Of a DNA stretch of 64,000 bases, positions 54,154 to 64,000 are shown piece after piece. Origin of the DNA: Bromus sterilis (lineage: Eukaryota > Streptophyta > Magnoliopsida > Poales > Poaceae). Position 1 is the first letter of the stretch, and each line of letters begins with the position of its first letter. The notes beneath the pieces are model-generated. The model ran no database searches, was not told where the DNA came from, and worked only from the letters and a program-made list of their open reading frames with translations. The DNA is taken from positions 206,055,782-206,119,781 of the forward strand of contig OX465600.1 of assembly GCA_950022295.1 (NCBI GenBank). The letters are read 5' to 3'. The position numbers were made by a program, and so were the translations under genes.

Positions 54154-55404
54154 TTGAAGGATATTTATATTGTTTGGTTTCATAGAATCAATCCTGAGGA
54201 ACATCCTGAGGAATTAATTCTGAGGAACCATAAAATCCTCAAACTGAGACTGGCTCATAACTGGCTGTATGAGATACTAATTCCTTTGCAGGGAAAGACT
54301 GAATGGGTGATGGACAGTGGATGTACAAATCACATGACTGGTGACAGAAGCCTTCTTATGGAATCATCACTGAATCCTTCTTCAAAGAAAACCATCACCT
54401 TCGCTGATAAAGGTAAAAGTAAGGTATTGAGTCTCGGCAGAGTGGCTATCTCTCGAGACCAACACATTGATAAAGTCATGCTTGTTGAATCACTTGGATA
54501 CAACTTGATGTCTGTATCTATGCTCTGTGATCTTGATCTCGTTGTTGTCTTCAGAAAATATGGTTGTATTGTCTATATGGTTAGCGATAACTCCATTGTC
54601 TTCAGTGGAGTTAGGAAAGGTGATCTATATATTGTAGATTTCTCTGAAGGTCCTCAGGTTGCTACATGCCTCATGGCTCGAGCTTCAGAATGCTGGCTAT
54701 GGCATCGCAGACTCGGCCACGCTGGAATGAGGAATCTCCAGAAGCTGGTACTGAAGAAACATGTCCTCGGAATTGAGGAAATCAGATTCACGAAGGACCG
54801 GCTATGTGGTGCTCGCGAAGCTGGAAAGATGACCAAGGCCAAGCATCCTGCCAAGACCATCATGACTACTACAAGACCTCTGGAATTGCTTCACATGGAT
54901 CTATTCGGTCCTCCAAAGTATTCAAGCTTTGGAGGTAATATGTATGGTCTTGTTATTGTTGATGACTTCTCACGATACACTTGGGTGCATTTTCTTCTCT
55001 ATAAGTCAGAAACCCCAGCAATCCTCAAGCGCTTCGCCCTGCGAGTCATGAACAACTACAACCTGAAGATCAAGCACATTCGAAGCGACAACGGCACTGA
55101 GTTCAAGAACTTCGGTGTGGAAGAATTCCTCGATGACTCAGGAATCACTCATGAATTCTCTGCGCCTTACACTCCTCAGCAAAATGGAGTTGTTGAGAGG
55201 AAGAACCGAACCCTCATCGAGATGGCTCGCACGATGCTGGCTGAGTACAATACTCCACTCAAGTGGTGGGCTGAAGCAATCAACACTGCATGCCACATCG
55301 TCAATCGAGTGTGTCTTCACAAGTTCTTCAATAAAACATCATACGAGTTAATGGTCGGTAAGAGACCCAATGTAAGTTACTTCAAAGTATTCGGTGCACC
55401 TTGA
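54154..55404 (+). pseudogene. pol: Protease and integrase of F pol
   Basis: Residues counted from ATG at 54154. Protease site VMDSGCTNHMTG with Asp54. The pre-integrase zinc region has WLWHRRLGH (H184, H189) and LCGAREAGK with C218, but Arg221 where the last Cys is expected. The catalytic triad D249 (HMDLFGP), D312 (RSDNGTEF) and E348 (QNGVVERK) has standard 35-residue spacing. A TGA at 55402-55404 after KVFGAP replaces the usual Cys codon and breaks the polyprotein. Integrase before RT confirms the copia order. Confidence 0.9.
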
Positions 55405-56019
55405 TGGATTCGTGATCCTCATCACCAGTCCAAATTTGCACCCAAAGCATGTGAGGGTTTCATGCTTGGTTATGGTATCAACTCGCACACCTACAGAGTC
55501 TTCAATATTAGTCATTATAAAATTGTTGAGACTGTAGACGTGCGATTTGATGAATCTGATGGCTCCCAAAGAGAGCACCTGCCACATGATTTAGGTGAAG
55601 CACCACCAGAAGAACAGATCAAGAAGATGGGTGCTGGTGATATCATTCCTATGGATCATCCTGAAGAAATCCACATACCTCCTGCTCCTGAAGAACATCC
55701 AAATCCTGATGCAAATAATCCTGATGACGATCCTGATCCTGAGGCTCCTGATACCCCTGAAGCTCCTGAAGCACCTGAAGGAGATGCAAATGAATCTGAC
55801 AGCAGTGACGAAGATGCGCCTCAAGATCATCCTCCTCGACTTCCTCGTGTGGCAAATGAAGTTCAAGTGGACAAAATCCTCGCTGACGTCAAACTACCAG
55901 GTCCTCTTACTCGTGCAAGAGCTAATCGTATAGCTAACTTTTGTGGGCATTTCTCGTTTGTATCAATTTCAGAGCCCACCAAAGTCACCGAGGCATTCCA
56001 AGAAGCGGAATGGATTTAG
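55405..56019 (+). pseudogene. pol: Integrase C-terminus and acidic linker of F pol
   Basis: Same frame after the TGA, with FMLGYGINSHTYRVFN (integrase C-terminus) and DVRFDES, then a Pro/Glu/Asp-rich linker (repeated PEAPEAPE and DDDPDPEAPD) before RT. A TAG at 56017-56019 replaces Gln. Nothing else is unusual. Confidence 0.85.
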
Positions 56020-56736
56020 GCAATGCAAGACAAACTTCTTCAGTTTAAACTGAATGATGTTTGGGAACTAGTCAAACGTCCTGATCCTCGAGTTCACAAT
56101 GTCATCGGCACGAAGTGGATCTACCGCAACAAACTCGATGAAGATGGACAAGTCATCAGAAACAAAGCTCGTCTCGTAGCTCAAGGATATACTCAAGTCG
56201 AGGGGATCGACTTCGGTGAAAATTTTGCTCCTGTTGCTAGACTTGAATCCATTCGTATTATGCTTGCATTCGCTAACCATCATAATATCAAGTTATATCA
56301 AATGGATGTGAAAAGTGATTTCCTCAATGGTAATATCGAGGAAGAAGTATATGTTGCTCAACCTCTAGGTTTTGAAGACGCAAAGAAGCCTGATATGGTG
56401 TACAAATTGAAGAAAGCCCTCTATGGACTGAAGCAAGCCCCTCGGGCTTGGTATGACACACTAAGGGACTTCCTCATCAGCAAGGGCTTCAAATCTGGTT
56501 ACCTCGATCCAACTCTTTTCACAACACGATATGATGATGCATTATTCATATGTCAAATTTATGTTGATGACATAATATTTGGATGCTCTAACAAGAAATA
56601 TAGTGAAGAATTTGCATTCTTGATGAGTGAACAGTATCAGATGTCCATGATGGGCGAACTGAAGTTCTTCTTAGGGCTTCAAATTCGTCAACAACGCAAC
56701 GGCATCTTCATCTCTCAGGAGAAGTACCTCAAGTAG
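56020..56736 (+). pseudogene. pol: Reverse transcriptase of F pol
   Basis: Copia-type RT. Counted from ATG at 56023: NVIGTKWIYRNKLDEDG, KARLVAQGYTQ (49-59), motif A QMDVKSDFLNG (93-103; the residue after Ser is Asp instead of the common Ala), and the active site YVDD at 180-183 with both aspartates. MGELKFFLGLQI follows. It stops at a TAG at 56734-56736 after EKYLK. Apart from the flanking nonsense codons the domain is intact. Confidence 0.9.
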
Positions 56737-57509
56737 TGCCTGAGGAAATTCGGGATGCAAGACTGCAAGGGCATCAAGACACCAATGCCCACAAATGGAC
56801 AACTTGGTCCTGATGAAAATGGCAAGGACTACGATCAAAAGGTATACCGCTCCATGATAGGTTCTCTGCTATATCTATGTGCATCAAGGCCTGATATAAT
56901 GTTGAGCGTTTGCATGTGTGCCCGATTCCAAGCGGCACCTAAGGAATCGCATCACCAAGCGGTGAAACGAATTCTTCGATATTTGGCTCACAACCCGTCG
57001 CTAGGCTTATGGTATCCAAAAGGCACACAGCTGGATCTCGTCGGATACTCAGACTCAGATTATGCTGGAGATCGAGTGGATCGGAAGTCTACCTCAGGAA
57101 CATGTCATTTCCTCGGACGTTCTCTAGTGTGCTGGTCATCGAAGAAGCAGAACTGTGTCTCCCTCTCCACTGCTGAAGCTGAATACATTGCTGCTGGCGC
57201 TAGCTGCTCACAGCTTCTTTGGATGAAGCAAACTCTGAAGGACTACGGCATCAACCTGAAGAAAGTACCACTGCTATGTGACAATGAGAGAGCCATCAAG
57301 ATCTCTCAGAATCCAGTACAGCACTCGAGGACGAAGCATATTGAGATTCGGTATCACTTTCTTCGGGATCATGTATTGAGGAAGATATCGTCATCAGCCA
57401 CGTGAAGACTGAAGACCAACTTGCTGATATATTCACTAAGCCTTTGGATGAGAAGCGATTTAGCACTCTGAGGTGTGAGCTAAATATCTTAGATTCCTCA
57501 AACGTCTAG
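56737..57509 (+). pseudogene. pol: RNase H of F pol
   Basis: Shows the connection (MIGSLLYLCASRPDIM), RNase H motifs GYSDSDYAGD, KSTSGTCHFLG, STAEAEYIAA and CDNERAIKI. A one-base change near 57380 shifts the last 40 codons (EDQLADIFTKPLDEKRF) into another frame, ending at TAG 57507-57509. Confidence 0.88.
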
Positions 57510-58175
57510 TGAATGGACACACATCCTAACGCTTAAACAATATTGAAGATTCCTGATGCACAACACACGATGCGTCGTACTCCTCAAATCATGAGGAACT
57601 ACCTTGCTAAGTGTGAAGAAATTAACGTGGAATTGACTCAAGATTCATACGACAATTGTATGGTATCAAGTATCTCATTCCCTATAAGGTGGGTAGCGCC
57701 ACCGCCCAACACCTCAGGATTTGTTGTTCCTCACCTTCCTCGGGATTTGTTGTCTCTCAACTTCCTCGGGATTTGAAGTCTTCATTATTGATGATTACCG
57801 TGTTTGTCCTCAACAGCGTTCACCTATAGTTATTGCTTTTCATCTTTTGCTTCTTCATCTAGGTGAACATGATCGGACCCGTCCCTCTGTGCTCACTTCT
57901 CTAATCTGTCTATCTCATATGCGTTCATCCGGAAAACATGTATTACTCAGGCTGAAACCGTAAGTCTGCATTCATCAGCCTGAAACCATTTGTCTTCAAC
58001 CTCAGCCCTTGTCCTCAAGTTCCTCAAATCACGGATTTTCTGTTACAACTGTCTTAAATTTGTTGCAATTTTACCGCACGTCGTTCTTATCCACCATTAA
58101 GATATCCACTGAGGATCCCAACAATCAGGGGCTATCTGGTCCACAAATTTCGCAACCCCTCAGCTTTCACCCCTC
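57510..58175 (+). other. Spacer between pol and the third ORF of F
   Basis: Mostly short, repetitive CCTCA-rich sequence without a supported frame, ending in a promoter-like region. Confidence 0.6.
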
Positions 58176-58183
58176 TATAAATA
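58176..58183 (+). promoter_or_regulatory. TATA box upstream of the third ORF of F
   Basis: CTCTATAAATAGCCCTC is nearly the same context as the LTR promoter (GGCTATAAATAGCCACC). It is followed by C-rich and CTC-rich leader sequence and the ORF about 85 bases later. Confidence 0.6.
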
Positions 58184-58265
58184 GCCCTCTACCCCCCCCC
58201 CCGGTCATTTCCCCCCACCGCTCCTCTCCCTCTCGCGCCGCTGCCCTTGAGCTCCTCAAGCTCGT

Positions 58266-59591
58266 GTGCTAACATCGCCGGAGTTCGCCGTCGCCGGGGA
58301 CGAAGACTTGTTGTTCCTCAACTTTCGCATCAAGTCTGGTATGCTTATTCCACAGTGGCTTATTCCTCAGCGTATTATTCCTCAGTTCTGTTGTGTCCTC
58401 AAGCCAGTTAATCCTCACAAGCATATTCCTCTAATGGATGTGGAAGCCCTTCCCTGCTTCAACAGTGTGCTTCAGGATCTGCATCATGCCAAGCTGCTTC
58501 AGTTCTGCTCCGAATGCATCCACTGGAATGAAGAGCTTTTGCTTCAGTTTTATGCAACTTTGTATGTTTCAGGAGATCCTCTGGATATCAACACCTGGGT
58601 CCTCGAGTGGATGACTGAACATCATCACTACACCATCACTGTTCCTGAAGCAATTGACATTCTTGAGTTGCCTCAGTGCACTTCCCCAACTTCTTGCTCC
58701 TATGGGTCTCAAATTCTTCGAGATGACCTGATGAGCATGCTCATGAAACCTCAGGCCCCTGAAGCCCCAGCTCGCACAAAGTTTCCCGTTTCTGAGCTTC
58801 TGTATCTCCCAAGTACATTGTATCGGATTCTGGCGAAGACCTTCTGCCCCATTAAAGGCTATGAATCCTCTGTTGAAGAAGTCATTGGCATCATGAAGAA
58901 CATACTCCGCAACCTCTTCATGTTTGGGCCAATCAACGTTCCTGACTTCTTCTTCAGAACTCTGGTTGATGCAGCACAGAATCCTCATATCCTGAAGCCA
59001 TACGCGCCATGGATCATGAAGGTCATCCGAGCCACGACTAGTATTGATTTTCAACCTGATCACCCAAATCATAGGACATATCTGCCGCCTGTCGAAGTGC
59101 TTCAGCATACGATTGCTTCAAATAACAAGGGCAAAGGAATATTCTATGAAGAAGTTCTCCAGACCAATTCCCTTGGTGGAAACATTCGTCATCCTCAGTC
59201 TCGAACTACTGATGAAACAAGAACTCATGCCTCTACTGAGGACACGACTCAGGCTCGAGTGATGACAGACCGAGAGCTTCTGATTAGTCTTCATCAGAAG
59301 GTTGACCGAAATCATGATTGGGTGAAGCGTCAGTTTACCGAAATCCTCAGCTACATGGCTCAGACACATTCTTCAGTGAAGAAGGTGCATCAGTACACTC
59401 ATCATACATATCAACATCTCGATGCCTTGATGAAAGAAGTAATCACCCCTGAAGACCTTGCAAATTTGGATCTTCAAAAGCCTCCGATTCCTGCAATCAA
59501 ACCCCCGAGGAAATTCAGACGCTGCACAACTCCTCCTCCGACCATGGACTCTTATTCTTCAAACCAGGAGATGACTGCTGAAGAAGCTTAA
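58266..59591 (+). CDS. Third (env-like) ORF of Sirevirus-type element F
   Basis: 441-codon intact frame from about 58266 (GTG; the first ATG in frame is at 58338) to TAA at 59589-59591. It holds the position of the env-like gene of Sireviruses. Visible parts are LLLQFYATLYV and WVLEWMTEHHHYTITVPEAIDIL (about residues 90-140), which resemble the head domain of plant retrotransposon ORFs of the Athila/Sirevirus env-like group, and a helical, coiled-coil-like stretch at about 335-390 (ELLISLHQKVDRNHDWVKRQF). The tail is Pro-rich. No clear signal peptide or transmembrane segment is seen, so an envelope function is doubtful. It is the only undamaged ORF of F; the true start may be upstream if a frameshift is present. 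Confidence 0.7.
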   Translation: MLTSPEFAVAGDEDLLFLNFRIKSGMLIPQWLIPQRIIPQFCCVLKPVNPHKHIPLMDVEALPCFNSVLQDLHHAKLLQFCSECIHWNEELLLQFYATLYVSGDPLDINTWVLEWMTEHHHYTITVPEAIDILELPQCTSPTSCSYGSQILRDDLMSMLMKPQAPEAPARTKFPVSELLYLPSTLYRILAKTFCPIKGYESSVEEVIGIMKNILRNLFMFGPINVPDFFFRTLVDAAQNPHILKPYAPWIMKVIRATTSIDFQPDHPNHRTYLPPVEVLQHTIASNNKGKGIFYEEVLQTNSLGGNIRHPQSRTTDETRTHASTEDTTQARVMTDRELLISLHQKVDRNHDWVKRQFTEILSYMAQTHSSVKKVHQYTHHTYQHLDALMKEVITPEDLANLDLQKPPIPAIKPPRKFRRCTTPPPTMDSYSSNQEMTAEEA

Positions 59592-59890
59592 GACACTGCT
59601 GCCTGTCCTCATACTGCCACGGATTGCCTCAGGCGTGACTCACCTCAGCCTTGACGCATCTTCAAAGGGGTGTTAGCTTCAGTTTTCTCTTTTTGTTCAT
59701 TTTATGACAAAGGGGGAGAAATCTGTTAGTCTTCAAGCGGGTTTTAGTTATGGGGTTCTTCAGTTACAACTCTCGTTCTTCAGATTTTTTTGTAACAAGT
59801 TGTAAACTGTAATTTTGGTGTTTGCCTGATACTATTCCTCAGTTACCTTATGCTATTTCCTCAAGTTTATCATATATGCATGTGATTATC
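59592..59890 (+). other. 3' untranslated region and PPT-like motif of F
   Basis: Contains ACAAAGGGGGAGAA at 59707-59720, the Sirevirus PPT-like signature. The 3' LTR itself is not seen in the window; the sequence is cut by the solo LTR and resumes at 63974. Confidence 0.7.
59886..59890. repeat. Target site duplication TTATC, left copy
   Basis: Identical to 63969-63973. Confidence 0.95.
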
Positions 59891-62800
59891 TGTCAGAACC
59901 CTCTGTTAGGTAATGTGCTAGGATCAAGTAACCTTGCATCATGTCAAAAATTTCAAAGGAAATCAACTTCAAAATCCAAATGAGAGAAGGAACACCCCCC
60001 AGATGAATTAATTCAAAAGGCCAGATAAAAATCTTCTCCAAAAATTCATGTTAGAGTTTTGAAAAGTCTTATAAATGAGTGTGATCACATATCAAGTGAT
60101 GTGGGACCCACCCCATACTCATAGATTTTTCAAATATTCAAACAGTACCTTGGAATTAAAGAAATACCCCTTTTTGATTTAAAATTCAAATCATTTGAAT
60201 TTTAAAAATGTTGAAAGTTTATGAGTGGCTAGTTTATTTTATTATGAGGCCACATAAAAAGTTTCAGCATTTAATAAAATGGTTTGGTATTTTTATCAGA
60301 GCCAAAACAAATTACAGAAAAAGAAAGGAAAGATTAAACAGAAGAAATTAGAAAACGTTACCTGGCGCCCAGGCGAAGTCGGCCCACCCCAGCCCAGCCG
60401 GCCCAAAGGGGCACGGGGGTCTTCTTCCCCGTCCCGTGCCTCCAAGCTGCTCGGTGGAATGCCACCGAGCTAGCTGGGGACGACACCTCGACGCCGAGGA
60501 GCTTCCGGCCCTCCCCGTGGCCTCTTCTCGCACCTGGACGCGCCTGGAGACGCCGTGAGCTCATTCCACCCCTCCCCAGTGCCTTTCCTCCTCTCTCTCG
60601 CTAAGCCCCGCGAAGGACAGGACGCCGCCGTCGCCATAGCTGGAAGCCCGCGTGGCCAACGACGTCCCCGAGCTGCGCCGTGCTGTCCATCCTCCTCGTC
60701 GTCGTCGACTACGTCTCCCAGTGCAGCGAATCGAACTCGGAGCCCTCCTAGCCGCCGGAATCGAGCTCGAGCCGTCGCCGGAACCGAAGGACGCCTTTGT
60801 CGATTTCGTCGTCGTCAAGCCCTCCCAGCTCAATCCGCCACCTCCATTGAGTTCCTGGTGAGCTCCCGACCGGAACCCCTCTCCTCTTCCCCTGGATTAC
60901 TCCCTCTAGCCTGATCCGCCATGGAAGCCGAGCACGGTTGCCGCCGAGGTTGACCATGCGCTCGCTCCCGTGCGCTTCCGTCCTCGCCAGTGCGTCCGTA
61001 GTACTCCTGGAGTCCCCAGCAACCCAACGCGACCATGCCTGCTTCTCCCCGTGGCCGTTTTGCAAGTTCTACTCCAAGTCGTGGCTCCGGCCGCCGCCAA
61101 GGTCGAAGCAGTCGACGAACGTCACCTCCCCGGCGACGTACAAATGGTGCTTTCGAAGCGGCTCATCACAGGCTTTCGAACGGTGGTCTCAGCGCAGAGA
61201 ATGGAGGCCAGGAAAAGAAGAACGTGCAGCGCCGCCGTGGTCCAGTCGCCGGCGTCAAGCCGCCGGCGAGTCAGCTCTAAACCCCCCCCCCCCCCTGTTT
61301 TCACCAAATTAGTGACCCCTGGGTCACTGACCAGTGGGCCCAGTGGCTTAATTAAGCCACTGGATTAAGTTAACCCAGGGGTTAAGTTAACCAGCCACTG
61401 ACAGGGTGGCCCCACATGTCAGCCCCCCCTGACGTCAGCCTGACGCAGTAAATCATTTAAATGAATTTCAGAGATTATTTGAATTAAAAGAATTCCAGAA
61501 AATACCCCAAACTTTGGAAATTCATAGAAAATTCATATTAACTCCAAATTGGACAAATAATATATGAAAAATGATCAGGAGAAAATTATCTTTCCAAAAA
61601 TGCAACTTTCAACTCTGTTTGAGTTGAATTTAAAATGGGACCAGTAGCATATGTCATTTGGTTAATTTGAATTTAATTCAAATTCAAACCAAATGCATTT
61701 GCTACTTGGACCATGGAATTATGATGTAATTCACCCATACATCAGAAGCACATCTTATACAAGTGAAGATGATTCAAAATGATCAAACCATGTCACTTAC
61801 AACTTGACTAGGTTGAATTCAAATGTGGAGTTTGAATTTGCATTTTAAATGCAATATATTCCACTTAAATGGAATTGCCTCACACATCAAAACTTATACT
61901 TCAAGCTTTAACATTCAATCATGTGCTTGAGAATTACATTCATATTGATTGCTACTTCGTGCTTTGTTTGTCGAGTAGAGGTGGAACCGGAGCAGGAGGT
62001 CACCCCCTTCGCTGAAGATCCAGAACCCGAACCTCGTCAGCAAGGCAAGCAAAACCCCATTGATCATGTCGCTAAAATCCCACTTCCCTCTCATGTCTCG
62101 CTTATGCATTGTATAGGATGATCACCATGTTACGATTCTACCGCATAGATGAACCCATTCCTTTGCATGACCTATCTTTTTGTCACAGTAGTAAGCAAAC
62201 CACAATCCTAGCAAATGTAGGAGTTGAATGATATCATGTAACCCCTGCAATGCTACTGCTTATTGCATGCTTAGTATGATACCATGTTGTTACTGTGATG
62301 TGAGTCGGGATGGTAATGATCATGTTGATGTTGGTAGAAAAGTGTTGGTGAATCGACCCTAATACAAGGTGAACGATGAGAGGCTGTGTAGGAGTACACA
62401 GTGGGTTGTCTCGTTGAACACCGCCCTAAGTCCGAGTTCTTGTGTGGTGATCCAAGATGAAGAGTACAACCACACATTGGGCTCACTGACCCCTCTCAAC
62501 TTACTAAATCATCCCTTTCGATGTCTAGATGTCGCAGTAGTTCGGAGTTCTGGTAGGCTTGTGGCCTGGATGCTAAGTGAGAGAACGGCTCACCCGAGAC
62601 CGGCTTATGCACCACGCACACATCGCTTGGGTCCACTTCGGTAAACCGGCCGGGTTCACGATAGTGGTAACCAACCCAAGTAGGCGGCTTTCTCGGACTA
62701 GATAGGCTATGAGGTAGCAGTTGTGGTGAGCATCCTCGCTGGCACCCCTTGAATGGTGTCGAGATCAAAGGCGGTAAATGATGGTCATGTGTGTGTAGCG

Positions 62801-63968
62801 GTACACCCTTGCAAGGTTAACAAAACTATTCGAATAGCCGTGTCCGCGGTTATGGACTACTTGGAAAGCTTAGCTTGATTATTAGATAACTTGAACCGGA
62901 TACTTCTAAAACACACCAAGATAAGTGTGAGTGCTATGGCGTGCTTTCTCGTGGGGAAGTCGAGGAAGGCACCATAGTGGTGTATTGGTTGGTGAAAGTA
63001 GTGGACTCGTGTACGCTTCTTACCTCAAAGTCTGGTACTCGTAGTTCAGGATTAGTCAAGTCAAAGCTGGCACTTCTGCAAGTGAACCCCACCTCCCTTT
63101 ACTTTGACACATGTGCATGAGTAGTATAGCTCCTATGTAAGTCTTGCTGAGTACGCCTTTGTACTCACGTTTTCTTAATCTATGTTTTAGATGACGCCAC
63201 TGACCCCGAAGGTGGCTTCTTCATCGAGCTGGACGACTAAAGTTAAGCTAGTCTAGTCCCAGTCAGCAGACTAGTTCCCTCGTGGAGGGCTTTGTGTTTA
63301 AATAAGGCTTCTTAAGCCATTTGTTAAACTTGTCTGTAATCAGACATAATTTGCTTCCGCTCTGTGTTGTAATGTTGGATCACATGTATGTGATCTCTGT
63401 GTGTACTCTATAAGAGTTATAAATAAAATGTACACTTTGTAGAGAATTGCACTGGTACCTGCTGTTCATACAAGGCATGTGTGTTGCGTGTATGTTTATA
63501 ACATGCATGTCTTCGTATGGGTTTTCGAGACCTTAGTTGTGTTCTGGCTGGCGGTCTTTCACACACCAAGTGGCCCTTAGATGTGCGCAGCTTGGGGCAT
63601 CGCGATGCGATTGCTCGAGACTCCGTCTCGTGCACACTTTGTGGTATGATCGAGCCCGCCCTAGACCTCGACTAAGTGATCGGGCTGGAGTAAGTCTATG
63701 TAAGAGTTTTGAGATAGTCGGTAGTATGGTTGAGGCGACTTGTCTTTGAATATGGGAGTTCACCACCCATATCATTTGACTTGTGTGCGGACGATGAGGA
63801 CCCATCTCAGTTGATCATCCGGCCTGGATGGGATGCCCCTCACGTACGATGATTTCCGAGAATGTTCAGTGCTTGGCCTTGTCTGCTTAGCCAAGTGGGT
63901 GCGGTTCTCGGCTCTCCATATTACTATGTCTTAACTATACTTGCATACGCTAACCCCGGGTCCCGACA
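59891..63968 (+). repeat. Solo LTR of a chromovirus (4078 bp) inside F
   Basis: TGTCAGAACC...GGGTCCCGACA, same family and subfamily as the LTR at 2525-6561 in opposite orientation. Directly after its end comes the target copy TTATC, not a PBS, so it is a solo LTR made by recombination between the two LTRs of a full element. Its GC-rich part (60350-61300) has overlapping chance frames on both strands. Confidence 0.95.
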
Positions 63969-63973
63969 TTATC
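63969..63973. repeat. Target site duplication TTATC, right copy
   Basis: Matches 59886-59890. Confidence 0.95.
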
Positions 63974-64000
63974 TCTGCAAACACCTCTCTCAGTGCACTG
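63974..64000 (+). other. Continuation of element F after the solo LTR
   Basis: 27 bases that continue the F 3' region from 59890. Too short for further statements. Confidence 0.7.

Larger units (their letters stand above)
43625..64000 (+). mobile_element. Tat-clade element G, continues beyond the right edge
   Basis: Starts with a 5' LTR, PBS and gag, then is interrupted at 44935 by element D. The flank TAGAG (43620-43624) is the expected left target copy; the right end is outside the window. Confidence 0.8.
50094..64000 (+). mobile_element. Sirevirus-like Ty1/copia element F, continues off the right edge
   Basis: Plus-strand element with 5' LTR (50094-51599), iMet PBS, gag, protease, integrase, RT, RNase H (the copia domain order), a third ORF, a PPT-like AAAGGGGGAGA and 3' sequence resuming after the solo LTR at 63974. 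The third ORF and the AAAGGGGGAGA motif are typical of the Sirevirus group. The left target copy is TCAAG at 50089-50093. Confidence 0.88.

Noticed and set aside
60555..61368. Overlapping frames of 119-132 codons in the solo LTR
   Set aside because: Multiple frames on both strands in a GC-rich LTR segment; no shared protein with the other LTRs.
59891..63968. Start of a new full-length chromovirus at the right edge
   Set aside because: The base after the LTR is the target copy TTATC rather than the PBS, so it is a solo LTR.
1..64000. Host protein-coding gene, tRNA or rRNA
   Set aside because: Every supported coding frame is explained by a retroelement domain or lies in a repeated element segment; I saw no gene outside them.

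Overview
The window is made entirely of nested LTR retrotransposons. I see no host gene, no tRNA or rRNA gene and nothing bacterial. The element types suggest a large grass genome, most likely a Triticeae (wheat/barley group) chromosome: a long-LTR chromovirus of the Tekay/Del type, Tat-clade Ty3/gypsy elements with a second RNase H, an Athila/Sabrina-like LTR beginning TGATACGTCC, and a Sirevirus-type copia element. The organism call is an inference from these families; no marker gene proves it.

Layout. (1) 1-10454, minus strand: a composite Tekay-type chromovirus (A0) in the order LTR stub, gag-pol, complete 4-kb LTR, PBS, leader ORF0, second gag running off the left edge. (2) 10455-13150 and 41342-43624: old, non-coding remains of Athila-like elements, which act as host DNA for the other insertions. 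(3) 13151-41341, minus strand: a Tat-clade element (C) with a perfect CTCAG target duplication. It is split by a second chromovirus A2 (15322-26932) and by another Tat element B1 (31413-40991, plus strand, CACTT duplication). B1 landed inside C's own 5' LTR. (4) 43625 to the right end: Tat element G (plus), interrupted by Tat element D (44935-50093, minus), interrupted by Sirevirus-like copia F (from 50094, plus), which carries a 4078-bp solo chromovirus LTR (59891-63968, TTATC duplication).

The coding regions (gag, protease, reverse transcriptase, RNase H, integrase) would together make a replicating element, but almost every pol here has nonsense codons, frameshifts or catalytic changes. 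Exceptions with intact frames are the leader ORF0 of A0, the visible part of its gag, and the third ORF of F.

The most interesting structure is shared by the three Tat copies in which the segment is visible (C, B1, D). Between pol and the 3' LTR each carries a convergent, antisense transcription unit: an array with CGAGT-N4-ACTCG inverted repeats, then about 370-460 bp downstream a TATAAATA box, then an ORF 70-90 bp further on. The ORF encodes an Arg/Gly-rich basic N-terminus followed by what looks like a plant B3 DNA-binding fold. Beyond it come short repeats, a CTCCC/GGGAG hairpin and a 69-71-bp tandem array ending at pol. A retrotransposon-borne DNA-binding protein with candidate operator arrays upstream of its own promoter is the hypothesis I would test first.
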